In this document: positions 1 to 7,615 of the stretch, piece by piece
Layout of the letters: every line of letters starts with the position of its first letter
How positions within the stretch are numbered: the first letter of the stretch is position 1
Origin: Actinomycetes bacterium
Lineage (GTDB): Bacteria > Actinomycetota > Actinomycetes > Actinomycetales > Microbacteriaceae
DNA: 8,650 nt
Assembly: GCA_021793715.1 (NCBI GenBank)
Contig: JAJYSF010000022.1
Location: 1 to 8,650 of the forward strand
Direction of reading: 5' to 3'
Program-made: the position numbers and the translations under genes
Notes under the pieces: model-generated
What the model was told of the DNA's origin: nothing
The model's database searches: none
What the model saw: only the letters and a program-made list of their open reading frames with translations

Positions 1-576
1 GTGGAGGAAGTTCTCGATGATCTTCTGCCCGTGATCGGAGTGCTTCACCTCGGGGTGCCACTGCACCCCGTAGAAGCACGCCTCGGCGTTGCCGAACGCC
101 GCGACGGGGGTGGCCGCGGTCGTCGCGAGTACGTCGAAGCCCTCCGGCGCCTTCGCGACCGCGTCGCCGTGACTCATCCAGACGTTCTGCGCGGTCGGGG
201 TGCCGCCGAGCAGTACGCCGCCGTCGCCCATGAGCGTCGCGTCCGTGGCGCCATACTCGCGCTGGCCTGTCTCGGCGACCTCGCCGCCGAGCGCCTTCGC
301 CATCATCTGGAATCCGTAGCAGATGCCGAGCGTCGGGATACCCAGGTCGAACACCGCGGTGTCGAACTGCGGCGCCCCCTCCGCGTACACCGAGCTGGGG
401 CCGCCCGAGAGGATGATGGCGACCGGATTCTTCGCCCGCACCTCGTCGGCCGTGACGCTGTGCGGCACGAGCTCGCTGAACACTCCGGCCTCGCGCACGC
501 GGCGCGCGATCAACTGGGCGTACTGGGCGCCGAAATCGACCACGAGAACCGGTCGCTGGGCGGTGTCGGTGCTCAC
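1..576 (-). CDS. guaA: GMP synthase (glutamine-hydrolysing), N-terminal part
   Basis: GMP synthase makes GMP from XMP, ATP and glutamine in the cytoplasm, the last step of the guanine branch. Only 192 N-terminal residues are here (full enzymes are about 520), covering the class I glutamine amidotransferase domain. The frame opens with [20 protein letters not shown] (residues 10-29). The nucleophile loop GICYGFQ carries Cys86, and VQWHPE (171-176) supplies His174 and Glu176 of the triad. The ATP-pyrophosphatase and dimerisation domains lie beyond the window start. The start is GTG at 576-574, with AGGAGG seven bases upstream; it overlaps the stop of the DUF3817 gene as GTGA, so translation is probably coupled. 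It is the distal gene of a guaB-guaB3-SURF1-DUF3817-guaA series. The identification is secure; the break is only the window edge. Confidence 0.97.
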   Translation of the reverse strand, partial: MSTDTAQRPVLVVDFGAQYAQLIARRVREAGVFSELVPHSVTADEVRAKNPVAIILSGGPSSVYAEGAPQFDTAVFDLGIPTLGICYGFQMMAKALGGEVAETGQREYGATDATLMGDGGVLLGGTPTAQNVWMSHGDAVAKAPEGFDVLATTAATPVAAFGNAEACFYGVQWHPEVKHSDHGQKIIENFLH

Positions 577-1130
577 GGAGCAGCCTCCTCGTCAGGGGTG
601 GATGGGGTGGTGACCTGCTCGCCGCGCTGCTTCGCCGCCCGTTTGGCGGCGGCGCGCTCCTCACGACCGGCCAGGTATGCCTTCACCTCGCGGGCGACGA
701 TGCCCTCCATGATGAACGACAGCAACGGCACGACGCCGCCGCCGGCGAGCGCCAGGAACCGGCCGAAGCGCCAGCGCATGAGGCTCCAGAGCCAGAACAC
801 GCTGGCGAGGTAGACGACGTAGAACCAGCCGTGCACGATGAGGATCCCGAGCGACAGGTTGACGCCGTCGCCCGTCGAGACGATCTCGCACCCGCCGGCG
901 CCCATGGCGAACTGCGAGTACCAGAGGCAGTCGCCCGCGGGAACGACCGGCGCGAACCAGAGGAAACCGCCGGATCCGCCGAGGAAGAGTTCGAGGTGCA
1001 ACGGCGTGTACTTCAGCACCATCTCGGCGACGAGCAGCAGGAGCCCGATGCCCGTGATGACACTCGTGATCTGGTAGAAGCGGAGCGCCCGACGGATCTT
1101 CGGGAAGGTCGAGAGCCGGGGCTGAGGCAT
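573..1130 (-). CDS. DUF3817-type integral membrane protein
   Basis: The function is unknown. It is a 185-residue membrane protein with predicted helices at about 21-40, 92-117 and 124-145, plus a basic Lys/Arg/Ala-rich tail (146-173). I assign DUF3817 from memory of the family pattern: a basic N-terminus, a first helix ending in a VLKY-like motif, then a helix starting with HGWFYVVYL. Typical members are near 100 residues; this one has a long loop (41-91) with Cys68 and Cys81, which could form a disulfide if the loop is outside. The basic C-terminus conflicts with a simple N-in/C-out topology, so orientation is uncertain. I chose the ATG at 1130 because the [20 protein letters not shown] start looks family-like and TAGGATTGGTCTC precedes it, usable as AGGA ribosome site or -10 box. 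A longer in-frame ATG at 1187 overlaps the SURF1 gene and lacks a ribosome site. The stop overlaps the guaA start (GTGA). Confidence 0.85.
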   Translation of the reverse strand: MPQPRLSTFPKIRRALRFYQITSVITGIGLLLLVAEMVLKYTPLHLELFLGGSGGFLWFAPVVPAGDCLWYSQFAMGAGGCEIVSTGDGVNLSLGILIVHGWFYVVYLASVFWLWSLMRWRFGRFLALAGGGVVPLLSFIMEGIVAREVKAYLAGREERAAAKRAAKQRGEQVTTPSTPDEEAAP

Positions 1131-1137
1131 GAGACCA

Positions 1138-1143
1138 ATCCTA
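1138..1143 (-). promoter_or_regulatory. Candidate -10 box (TAGGAT) before the DUF3817-guaA pair
   Basis: On the minus strand TAGGAT is followed by seven bases and then the ATG at 1130. This fits the TANNNT plus 6-7 nt spacing of actinobacterial leaderless promoters. It lies in the 46-bp gap after the SURF1 stop (1177). The same bases include AGGA, which could instead be a ribosome binding site eight bases from the ATG. The sequence alone cannot separate these readings. No clear -35 is visible. Confidence 0.35.
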
Positions 1144-1176
1144 CGCGGCGGATCCTGAGCGATCGGACGAGGCGCC

Positions 1177-2022
1177 TCAGCGCTCATCGTCGATTTCGTC
1201 CGGATCGATGCCGGCGAGTTCCTCGAGTTCGCGCTCCCACGCGTCCTTCGCGAGGCGGTACCAGAGGTAGAACGAGAACGCGGCGAACAGAGCCCACTCG
1301 ACGGCGTAGAACACGTTGAGCCAGTTGAGCGTCGACTGCTGCGTCGGCGCCGTCGCGACGATCTCCTCGAGCCCGGCGTCGGCGAGCTGCGCGGACGGAT
1401 CCGCTATGGCCAGGAACTGCCGATAGACGTCGCCGTCCACGTCGGTCCACTGGCCGAGGTGCGCCGCGGGCGACATGCGGATCATCTCGTACGGGTCGTC
1501 GCCCGGAGCGGGCACCGGACCCTCGTCGGCAATCAGTCGGCCGCTGAGTTCGCGCGGCTCATCATCGGCGGCTGCCGACAGGACCTCGATCGCGTCCTGG
1601 GCCGCCGCACGGTCCGGCGCCCAGCCGATCGCCGTGGCGAGCGCCGCCCCCTCGTCGGTCACGAGACGGCCCGTCACCCAGGCACCCTCGACTCCCTCGT
1701 TCATCCGCTGCGACACGATGAGGAAGTTGTCCGGATCCCATGTGCCGGTCACGTCGATCCGCTGGCCGACGAGCGGGCCCGGGAGATAGTCGCCGGGTTC
1801 GACCACCTCGGTGATGGGCAGCACTTCTTCCGTCGCCCCTTCAGGGACGACTTCCGGTGCGAGTGCACGGGAGAGCTGCCACTGCAGCAGCCACGCGAAG
1901 ATCCCGGCGACGACGAGACACACGAGGAGCATGCCGATCCACCGCGGGCGCAGCATGACCTCGCGCAGCGTCGGGGGAAACTCCTCGAGGTCCGGGTCCT
2001 CGGCGGGTGCCTGATCGATCAT
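1177..2022 (-). CDS. SURF1-family cytochrome c oxidase assembly protein
   Basis: SURF1/Shy1 proteins are membrane factors that help assemble haem-copper cytochrome c oxidase, where known by aiding haem a insertion. This 281-residue protein has the family layout. A short cytoplasmic N-terminus is followed by one helix (about 27-47, PRWIGMLLV.. to WLLQWQLSRA). Then comes a large extracytoplasmic domain with GTWDPDNFLIVSQR (93-106) and GAWVTGRLVTDEG (113-125). A second helix follows at about 234-256 (LNWLNVFYAVEWALFAAFSF), and then a short acidic tail. The NWLN..YAVEWALFA signature at the second helix is the strongest evidence. Its ATG overlaps the guaB3 stop as ATGA, so it is very likely translated from the same mRNA as the IMPDH genes, though no functional link is obvious. 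Subunits of the oxidase are not in the window. Confidence 0.9.
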   Translation of the reverse strand: MIDQAPAEDPDLEEFPPTLREVMLRPRWIGMLLVCLVVAGIFAWLLQWQLSRALAPEVVPEGATEEVLPITEVVEPGDYLPGPLVGQRIDVTGTWDPDNFLIVSQRMNEGVEGAWVTGRLVTDEGAALATAIGWAPDRAAAQDAIEVLSAAADDEPRELSGRLIADEGPVPAPGDDPYEMIRMSPAAHLGQWTDVDGDVYRQFLAIADPSAQLADAGLEEIVATAPTQQSTLNWLNVFYAVEWALFAAFSFYLWYRLAKDAWERELEELAGIDPDEIDDER

Positions 2023-3137
2023 TCGTATGGTGAGACCACGACCTCGACCCGCTGGAACTCCTTGAGGTCGGAGTAGCCGGTGGTCGCCATCGACTTGCGC
2101 AGCGCGCCGATGAGGTTCGTCGTGCCGTCGGCCGCCTGGGCCGGGCCGAACAGGACCTCCTCGAGCGTGGCGGTCTGATCGACCGCCACGCGTCGTCCAC
2201 GCGGCAGCGTCGCGTGGTGCGCCTCCTGGCCCCAGTGGAAGCCGCGGCCGGGCGCATCAGTCGCACGTGCGAGCGAAACGCCGAGCATCACGGCGTCGGC
2301 GCCCATCGCGATCGCGCGAACGATGTCGCCGGACGTGCCCACGCCGCCGTCGGCGATCACGTGCACGTAGCGTCCGCCCGACTCATCCATGTAGTCACGG
2401 CGCGCACCCGCGACGTCGGCGACCGCAGTCGCCATGGGCGCGTGAATGCCGAGCGTCGTCCGCGTGGTGGAGGCGGCACCGCCGCCGAAGCCGACGAGCA
2501 CGCCCGCGGCTCCCGTGCGCATGAGGTGCAGAGCGGCGCGGTACGTGGATGCTCCGCCGACGATGACCGGGACGTCGAGGTCGTAGATGAACTGCTTCAG
2601 ATTGAGCGGTTCGTCGCTCGACGACACGTGCTCCGCCGACACCGTGGTGCCGCGGATCACGAACAGGTCGACGCCCGCTCCGACCACCGTCTCGTAGTGC
2701 TCGGCCGTGCGCTGCGGCGACAGAGCGCCCGCCACGACGACGCCCGCGTCGCGGATCTCCGCGATGCGCTGGGTGATGAGGTGCGGCTTGATCGGCTCGG
2801 CGTACAGCGCCTGCATGCGCTTGGTCGCGGATTCGGCCGGCAGCGACGCGATCTCGGCGAGCATCGGGTCGGGATCCTCGTACCGCGTCCACAGCCCCTC
2901 GAGGTCGAGCACGCCGACCGCGCCCATGCGTCCGAGAGCAATGGCGGTCGACGGACTCACGACGGAGTCCATCGGCGCGCCGAGGATCGGGGTGTCGAAG
3001 GTGAAGGCGTCGATCGTCCACGCCGTCGACACATCGCCAGGGCTGCGCGTGCGGCGCGAGGGCACCACCGCGATGTCGTCGAACGTGTACGCTCGCCTGC
3101 CGCGCTTGCCGCGGCCGAGCTCGATCTCCATGCTCAT
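2019..3137 (-). CDS. guaB3: GuaB3-family IMP dehydrogenase-related protein
   Basis: This is a 372-residue TIM-barrel protein related to IMP dehydrogenase but without the CBS pair, as in the GuaB3 subfamily that sits beside guaB in actinobacteria. Landmarks are the N-terminal YTFDDIAVVPSRRT (17-30; compare [11 protein letters not shown] in GuaB), PILGAPMDSVVSP (50-62), the glycine-rich loop VGFGGGAASTTR (215-226), HVIADGGVGTSGDI (259-272; phosphate-binding, like [13 protein letters not shown]) and GADAVMLG (279-286). At the catalytic loop, GuaB has GSICTTR while this protein has GAASTTR, so Ser223 stands where the nucleophilic Cys belongs. The GuaB flap Arg-Tyr segment has no clear match. Activity as a true IMPDH is therefore doubtful; a regulatory role or another nucleotide substrate is possible. 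The start is ATG at 3137, with GGAGG eight bases upstream; a second ATG at 3131 is less well spaced. It begins 14 bp after guaB. Confidence 0.92.
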   Translation of the reverse strand: MSMEIELGRGKRGRRAYTFDDIAVVPSRRTRSPGDVSTAWTIDAFTFDTPILGAPMDSVVSPSTAIALGRMGAVGVLDLEGLWTRYEDPDPMLAEIASLPAESATKRMQALYAEPIKPHLITQRIAEIRDAGVVVAGALSPQRTAEHYETVVGAGVDLFVIRGTTVSAEHVSSSDEPLNLKQFIYDLDVPVIVGGASTYRAALHLMRTGAAGVLVGFGGGAASTTRTTLGIHAPMATAVADVAGARRDYMDESGGRYVHVIADGGVGTSGDIVRAIAMGADAVMLGVSLARATDAPGRGFHWGQEAHHATLPRGRRVAVDQTATLEEVLFGPAQAADGTTNLIGALRKSMATTGYSDLKEFQRVEVVVSPYE

Positions 3138-3151
3138 CGGCTCTTCCTCCG

Positions 3152-4696
<1,545 letters not shown>

Positions 4697-4737
4697 TGGC
4701 GTCCCACCTGGGCGAGCGCCGCGGTGCCCTACGAACA

Positions 4738-4792
4738 GGGTCGCCACACTTTGCAGGCGCGCGGCGTGCGTACCTGCATTCTTTGGCGACCC
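4738..4792. repeat. Large imperfect inverted repeat between methyltransferase gene and guaB
   Basis: Two 20-nt arms (4738-4757 and 4773-4792) flank a 15-nt loop. The outer 9 bp (GGGTCGCCA / TGGCGACCC) and inner 6 bp (TGCAGG / CCTGCA) are perfect, separated by a symmetric 5-nt unpaired block (CACTT / TTCTT). On the minus strand it begins 11 nt after the methyltransferase stop (4803) and ends about 40 nt before the putative guaB -10. It could be a transcription terminator without a U-tract, as described in actinobacteria, or an operator for a dimeric regulator. A short CCCT-acgaac-AGGG pairing (4727-4740) shares its outer GGG and would compete with it. The structure is seen directly; the role is inferred. 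Confidence 0.7.
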
Positions 4793-4802
4793 AATGGCGG
4801 GG

Positions 4803-6002
4803 TCACGAGGTGACGCGGTCGGCGAGGATCGCGATGCGCTTGTCGCCGATGCGCGTGAGGATGAGGGTCGCCGATTCGCTACCCGACAGCTTGAGTCGGC
4901 GGCGCAAGGCGGCGGGATCCCCGTCGACGCCGCGCTTCTTGATCTCGAGCGTGCCGATGTCGCGCGCCCGCAGCTCGCGCGCGAGCCGTTTCGGATCCGT
5001 CGACAGCGTCTCGCGCACGCGGAACGTCGACGCGAAGACGCTCGTCCTCGCCGCGTCGCCGGTGAGGTACGCGATCCGTTCCGAGACGGGGCCCGCGTCG
5101 AGCTCGCGGGCGACGTCGCCGACGAGCCGTGCACGGATCACGGCCCCCTCGGGCTCGTGGAGGTACGCGCCGAGTGCGCGCACGGGCTCGTCCTCCGTAT
5201 CCGCGGACGCGGTGAGCTCGCGCGCGGATCCGTCGCGGAGCACGAGCGCGGCACGACGCACGCCGTCGCGTGCGAGCGCGCCCGTCCACACGACGAGTTC
5301 GACGGTCGAGCCGTCGACACTGATCCACTGGGTTTCGGCATCGGCGGGCAGGGCGTCGCGATCGTGGGCCGGACCGAGCTTGATGCCCGTTGGCAGACGA
5401 CGCGCGAGGTCGAACGCCCAGGTCAGGGATGGCGAGTAATCGTCGGCGGAGAGCCGGCGGGTCTCCGCGTGGCCGGCGGTCCGGCGCGCCGGATCGAGCC
5501 AGATCGCGTCGATGCCGTCGAGGTCGGTCTCCTCCGCGCGACCGTGGCGCACGTCGACACGACCGCCACCCCGGAACGGCGCCAGGTTGTATGCGGTGAG
5601 GGCCGCCGTGACCTCATCGGCGTCGACGGCCAGGACCCCGAGGCCGAGGGAGGCGAAGGCGAGGCTGTCGCCGCCGATGCCGCAGCCCAGGTCGGCAACG
5701 CGCGTCACGCCGGCGTCGATGAATCGCCCGGCGTGATGCGCCGACACCGCCATGCGCGTCGCCTGTTCGAGCCCCGCGCGAGTGAAGAGCATCCGGTCCG
5801 CGAACTCCCCGAACTTCGCGCGGGCGCGCTGCCGCAGCCGCACCTGTCCGACGACGGCGGAGACGAGGTCGGGGCCGTGGCCTGCCGCGCGCAGCCGCGA
5901 GACCGTACGCGCCACGTCGGTGGTCGTCTCGACGGGATCCAGCTCATCGATGAGCCGCATCGCGTCGCGGGTGAGCAGCGCGTCGAGCTCGGCATGGTCC
6001 AT
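4803..6002 (-). CDS. Class I SAM-dependent methyltransferase with THUMP-like C-terminal domain
   Basis: A 399-residue cytoplasmic protein. An N-terminal helical region includes RARAKFGEFADRMLFTRAGL (59-78), typical of this family. A Rossmann methyltransferase core follows, with SAM motif I VADLGCGIGGDS (102-113), acidic post-I loop LAVDADEV (124-131) and motif IV IWLDPARR (167-174). The C-terminal part, with FRVRETL (327-333), LEIKKRGVD (352-360) and LILTRIGDKRIAI (380-392), matches the THUMP-like domain of actinobacterial homologues. Such architecture suggests a nucleic-acid, possibly RNA, substrate, but the family's target is not known to me. I chose ATG 6002: TACGCT sits exactly six bases upstream, the leaderless-promoter arrangement, whereas GGAG two bases away is too close for a normal ribosome site. 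An upstream TTG at 6056 lies inside the CIRCE element and is rejected. It diverges from groES across a 141-bp region. Confidence 0.88.
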   Translation of the reverse strand: MDHAELDALLTRDAMRLIDELDPVETTTDVARTVSRLRAAGHGPDLVSAVVGQVRLRQRARAKFGEFADRMLFTRAGLEQATRMAVSAHHAGRFIDAGVTRVADLGCGIGGDSLAFASLGLGVLAVDADEVTAALTAYNLAPFRGGGRVDVRHGRAEETDLDGIDAIWLDPARRTAGHAETRRLSADDYSPSLTWAFDLARRLPTGIKLGPAHDRDALPADAETQWISVDGSTVELVVWTGALARDGVRRAALVLRDGSARELTASADTEDEPVRALGAYLHEPEGAVIRARLVGDVARELDAGPVSERIAYLTGDAARTSVFASTFRVRETLSTDPKRLARELRARDIGTLEIKKRGVDGDPAALRRRLKLSGSESATLILTRIGDKRIAILADRVTS

Positions 6003-6008
6003 TGCTCC

Positions 6009-6014
6009 AGCGTA
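6009..6014 (-). promoter_or_regulatory. Candidate leaderless -10 box (TACGCT) of the methyltransferase gene
   Basis: On the minus strand TACGCT-GGAGCA-ATG gives a TANNNT box with six bases before the start codon, so transcription would begin at or next to the A of the ATG at 6002. The matching -35 zone (about 6032-6038) falls within the first CIRCE arm and has no TTGACA-like sequence. Confidence 0.5.
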
Positions 6015-6028
6015 GGAGGTGGCCCGAC

Positions 6029-6057
6029 ATTGGCACTCACGTTGCGAGAGTGCCAAT
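6029..6057. promoter_or_regulatory. CIRCE element 1 (HrcA operator)
   Basis: Perfect 10-bp arms ATTGGCACTC and GAGTGCCAAT are separated by nine bases (6039-6047). The CIRCE consensus is TTAGCACTC-N9-GAGTGCTAA; this copy has G for A in the left arm with the compensating C in the right arm, so symmetry is kept. The heat-shock repressor HrcA binds such sites. This copy covers the putative groES -35 (TTGCGA, 6042-6047) and also lies 27-55 bp upstream of the methyltransferase start on the other strand. Confidence 0.93.
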
Positions 6058-6071
6058 CGCCGTCATACACT
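6042..6071 (+). promoter_or_regulatory. Probable groES promoter
   Basis: TTGCGA (6042-6047) and TACACT (6066-6071), 18 bp apart, each match the sigma-70-type consensus at four of six positions. The predicted start near 6078 falls in the second CIRCE element, leaving a leader of about 66 nt. CIRCE 1 covers the -35 and CIRCE 2 the start point, a layout that would block RNA polymerase when HrcA is bound. Confidence 0.6.
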
Positions 6072-6076
6072 AACCA

Positions 6077-6103
6077 TTAGCACTCTCGGGGTGAGAGTGC
6101 GAA
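6077..6103. promoter_or_regulatory. CIRCE element 2 (HrcA operator)
   Basis: TTAGCACTC, nine bases (6086-6094), then GAGTGCGAA. The left arm equals the consensus and the right arm differs at one base (G for T). The centre is 47 bp from that of CIRCE 1, about 4.5 helical turns. It overlaps the predicted groES transcription start. Confidence 0.93.
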
Positions 6104-6143
6104 CCTTACGTCTTCTGTCAGGACAGGAAAGCAGAGGTACACC

Positions 6144-6440
6144 GTGTCGGTTTCCATCAAGCCGCTCGAAGACCGCATCGTCATCAAGCAGGTCGAGGCT
6201 GAGCAGACCACGGCCAGCGGTCTCGTCATTCCCGACACCGCCAAGGAGAAGCCCCAGGAGGGCGAGGTCGTGGCGGTTGGACCGGGTCGCATCGACGACA
6301 ACGGCAACCGCGTTCCGCTCGACGTGTCGACCGGGGACGTCGTTCTGTACAGCAAGTACGGCGGCACCGAAGTCAAGTTCGGCGCTGACGAGTACCTCGT
6401 GCTCTCTGCGCGCGACGTGCTCGCCATCGTCGAGCGCTGA
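6144..6440 (+). CDS. groES: Co-chaperonin GroES (10 kDa chaperonin, Hsp10)
   Basis: GroES caps the GroEL chaperonin ring as a heptamer so that cytoplasmic proteins can fold in the closed chamber. The 98-residue length is standard. Diagnostic segments are [20 protein letters not shown] (4-23), the mobile-loop [20 protein letters not shown] (26-45), then GPGRID and [14 protein letters not shown], and the C-terminal [15 protein letters not shown]. The start is GTG at 6144, with AGAGG at 6133-6137 suitably spaced. Two CIRCE elements and a promoter stand directly upstream, so heat-shock control by HrcA is strongly indicated. groEL does not follow: the next gene encodes a mechanosensitive channel after a strong terminator, so the GroEL partner must be encoded elsewhere. 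Confidence 0.98.
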   Translation: MSVSIKPLEDRIVIKQVEAEQTTASGLVIPDTAKEKPQEGEVVAVGPGRIDDNGNRVPLDVSTGDVVLYSKYGGTEVKFGADEYLVLSARDVLAIVER

Positions 6441-6456
6441 CGCTCACGATCGACTG

Positions 6457-6490
6457 AGAACCCCGGATGCATCGCATCCGGGGTTCTTCG
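6457..6490 (+). terminator. Intrinsic-type terminator of groES
   Basis: A perfect 14-bp stem (AGAACCCCGGATGC at 6457-6470, GCATCCGGGGTTCT at 6474-6487) closes a three-base loop and starts 16 nt after the groES stop. The T-tract is short (TTCTTCG), as is common in high-GC actinobacteria. It isolates groES as a single-gene transcript. Confidence 0.88.
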
Positions 6491-6508
6491 TCTGTCGGGG
6501 ATCCTCTT

Positions 6509-6514
6509 TAGGGT
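6509..6514 (+). promoter_or_regulatory. Candidate leaderless -10 box (TAGGGT) of the MscS gene
   Basis: TAGGGT-GGGGGC-ATG puts a TANNNT box six bases before the ATG at 6521, the usual actinobacterial leaderless arrangement. The -35 position would overlap the tail of the groES terminator. The G-run could alternatively serve as a weak ribosome binding site. Confidence 0.5.
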
Positions 6515-6520
6515 GGGGGC

Positions 6521-7615
6521 ATGCATTCTGACGTGAGCGACATCGCAGAGAGTGTGACCGCAAATCCGTGGACGGCCTGGGGCGCCGTCGCGATCGCGAT
6601 CGCCGTGGTCGTGGTCGTCGCCTTCGTCGTCGTCTGGGTCTTCAAGGCGGTGACGAACCGGCTCGGCCGCCGAGCGCGCGTCTTCGCCGAGCTCAACACC
6701 CGCTTCTCACAGCCGATCTTCTGGCTGTTCGTCGTCGTCGGTGCGAAGGCGACCGTCGTGACGCTCTTCCCTGACGGGTTCGAGACGCTGCGCGGAGCGC
6801 TGAGCTACGCCCTCACGCTCGCCATCATCGCCGTGGTCGGCTGGATCATCGGCAAGGTCCTCGTGTTCCTCATCGACGGGGCGAGCGTCAAACAGGAGGC
6901 TTCCGGGTACGACGAGTTCATCGCGCGGCGCCGTCGCACGCAGCTGCGGATGATCCGACGACTCGTGATGGCGCTGGTCGCGGTCCTGACCGTCGCCGCG
7001 ATGCTCCTGACGATCCCCGGCGCCGAGACATTCGGGGCGTCGTTGTTCGCGTCCGCTGGTGTCGCGTCCATCGTGGCCGGTCTCGCCGCGCAGTCGACGC
7101 TGGGCAACGTCGTCGCGGGCATCCAACTCGCATTCACGAATGCGCTCAAGGTCGGCGACACCGTCGAAGTCGACGGTCAGTACGGCACGATCGAGGAGAT
7201 CACGCTGACGTACGTCGTCGTCCAGATCTGGGACGACCGGCGTCACATCATGCCGTCGACCTACTTCACGACGACGCCGTACACGAACTGGACGCGCAAC
7301 CAGAGCGCGGTCACCGGCACCGTATTCCTCGACGCCGATTACACGGTGGACGTCGACGCCGTCCGCGCCGAGCTGGAGCGGATCGTGGATGCCGCCCCCG
7401 AGTGGGACCGGCGCAGCTGGGGTCTCATCGTCTCCGATGCGACGGGTGGCGTCGCGAAGCTGCGCGCGTCGATGACAGCGGCCGACGCCGACCTCCTCTG
7501 GTTCCTGCAGTGCCGTGTCCGAGAGCAGCTGCTGAAGTTCATCGCGACGCAGCGTCCGCAGGAGCTCGCTCGTTCCCGCGTGGTCGTGGATCCCGCGGCA
7601 GACTCGTCGTCTTAG
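6521..7615 (+). CDS. MscS-family mechanosensitive ion channel
   Basis: Small-conductance mechanosensitive channels open under membrane tension and release solutes during osmotic downshock. This 364-residue protein has hydrophobic helices at about 18-42, 64-83, 93-118 and 144-166. The family pore segment follows, from FASAGVASIVAGLAAQSTLG (176-195) through NVVAGIQLAFTN and into KVGDTVEVDGQYGTIEEITL (210-229), the start of the beta domain. Small residues spaced along 178-200 are the tightly packed pore helix of MscS. The C-terminal cytosolic domain includes IWDDRRHIMPSTYFTTTPYTNW (236-257, start of the region after the beta domain) and extends to about 350. With more than three helices it is larger than E. 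coli MscS but common in size for actinobacteria. The ATG at 6521 is supported by the TAGGGT box. The stop overlaps the converging gene's stop by 4 bp. Confidence 0.93.
   Translation: MHSDVSDIAESVTANPWTAWGAVAIAIAVVVVVAFVVVWVFKAVTNRLGRRARVFAELNTRFSQPIFWLFVVVGAKATVVTLFPDGFETLRGALSYALTLAIIAVVGWIIGKVLVFLIDGASVKQEASGYDEFIARRRRTQLRMIRRLVMALVAVLTVAAMLLTIPGAETFGASLFASAGVASIVAGLAAQSTLGNVVAGIQLAFTNALKVGDTVEVDGQYGTIEEITLTYVVVQIWDDRRHIMPSTYFTTTPYTNWTRNQSAVTGTVFLDADYTVDVDAVRAELERIVDAAPEWDRRSWGLIVSDATGGVAKLRASMTAADADLLWFLQCRVREQLLKFIATQRPQELARSRVVVDPAADSSS

Noticed and set aside
1155..1186. Short inverted repeats (GAGGCGCCTC palindrome; TGAGCG/CGCTCA) at the SURF1 3' end as a terminator
   Set aside because: Stems are short, loops large, there is no T-tract, and part of it is coding; chance is enough in GC-rich DNA.
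4729..4779. A 16-codon minus-strand reading frame (ATG 4779 to TAG 4729) in the guaB upstream region, a possible leader peptide
   Set aside because: It lies inside the inverted repeat, upstream of the putative guaB transcription start, and has no ribosome site or meaningful codon run.
4785..4805. GACCC/GGGTC hairpin overlapping the methyltransferase stop as terminator
   Set aside because: A five-base stem only, with no T-tract, and it competes with the much stronger inverted repeat at 4738-4792.
6003..6056. TTG at 6056 as an upstream start for the methyltransferase (18 extra residues)
   Set aside because: It would encode protein from the CIRCE element; the ATG at 6002 fits both the family N-terminus and the TACGCT box.
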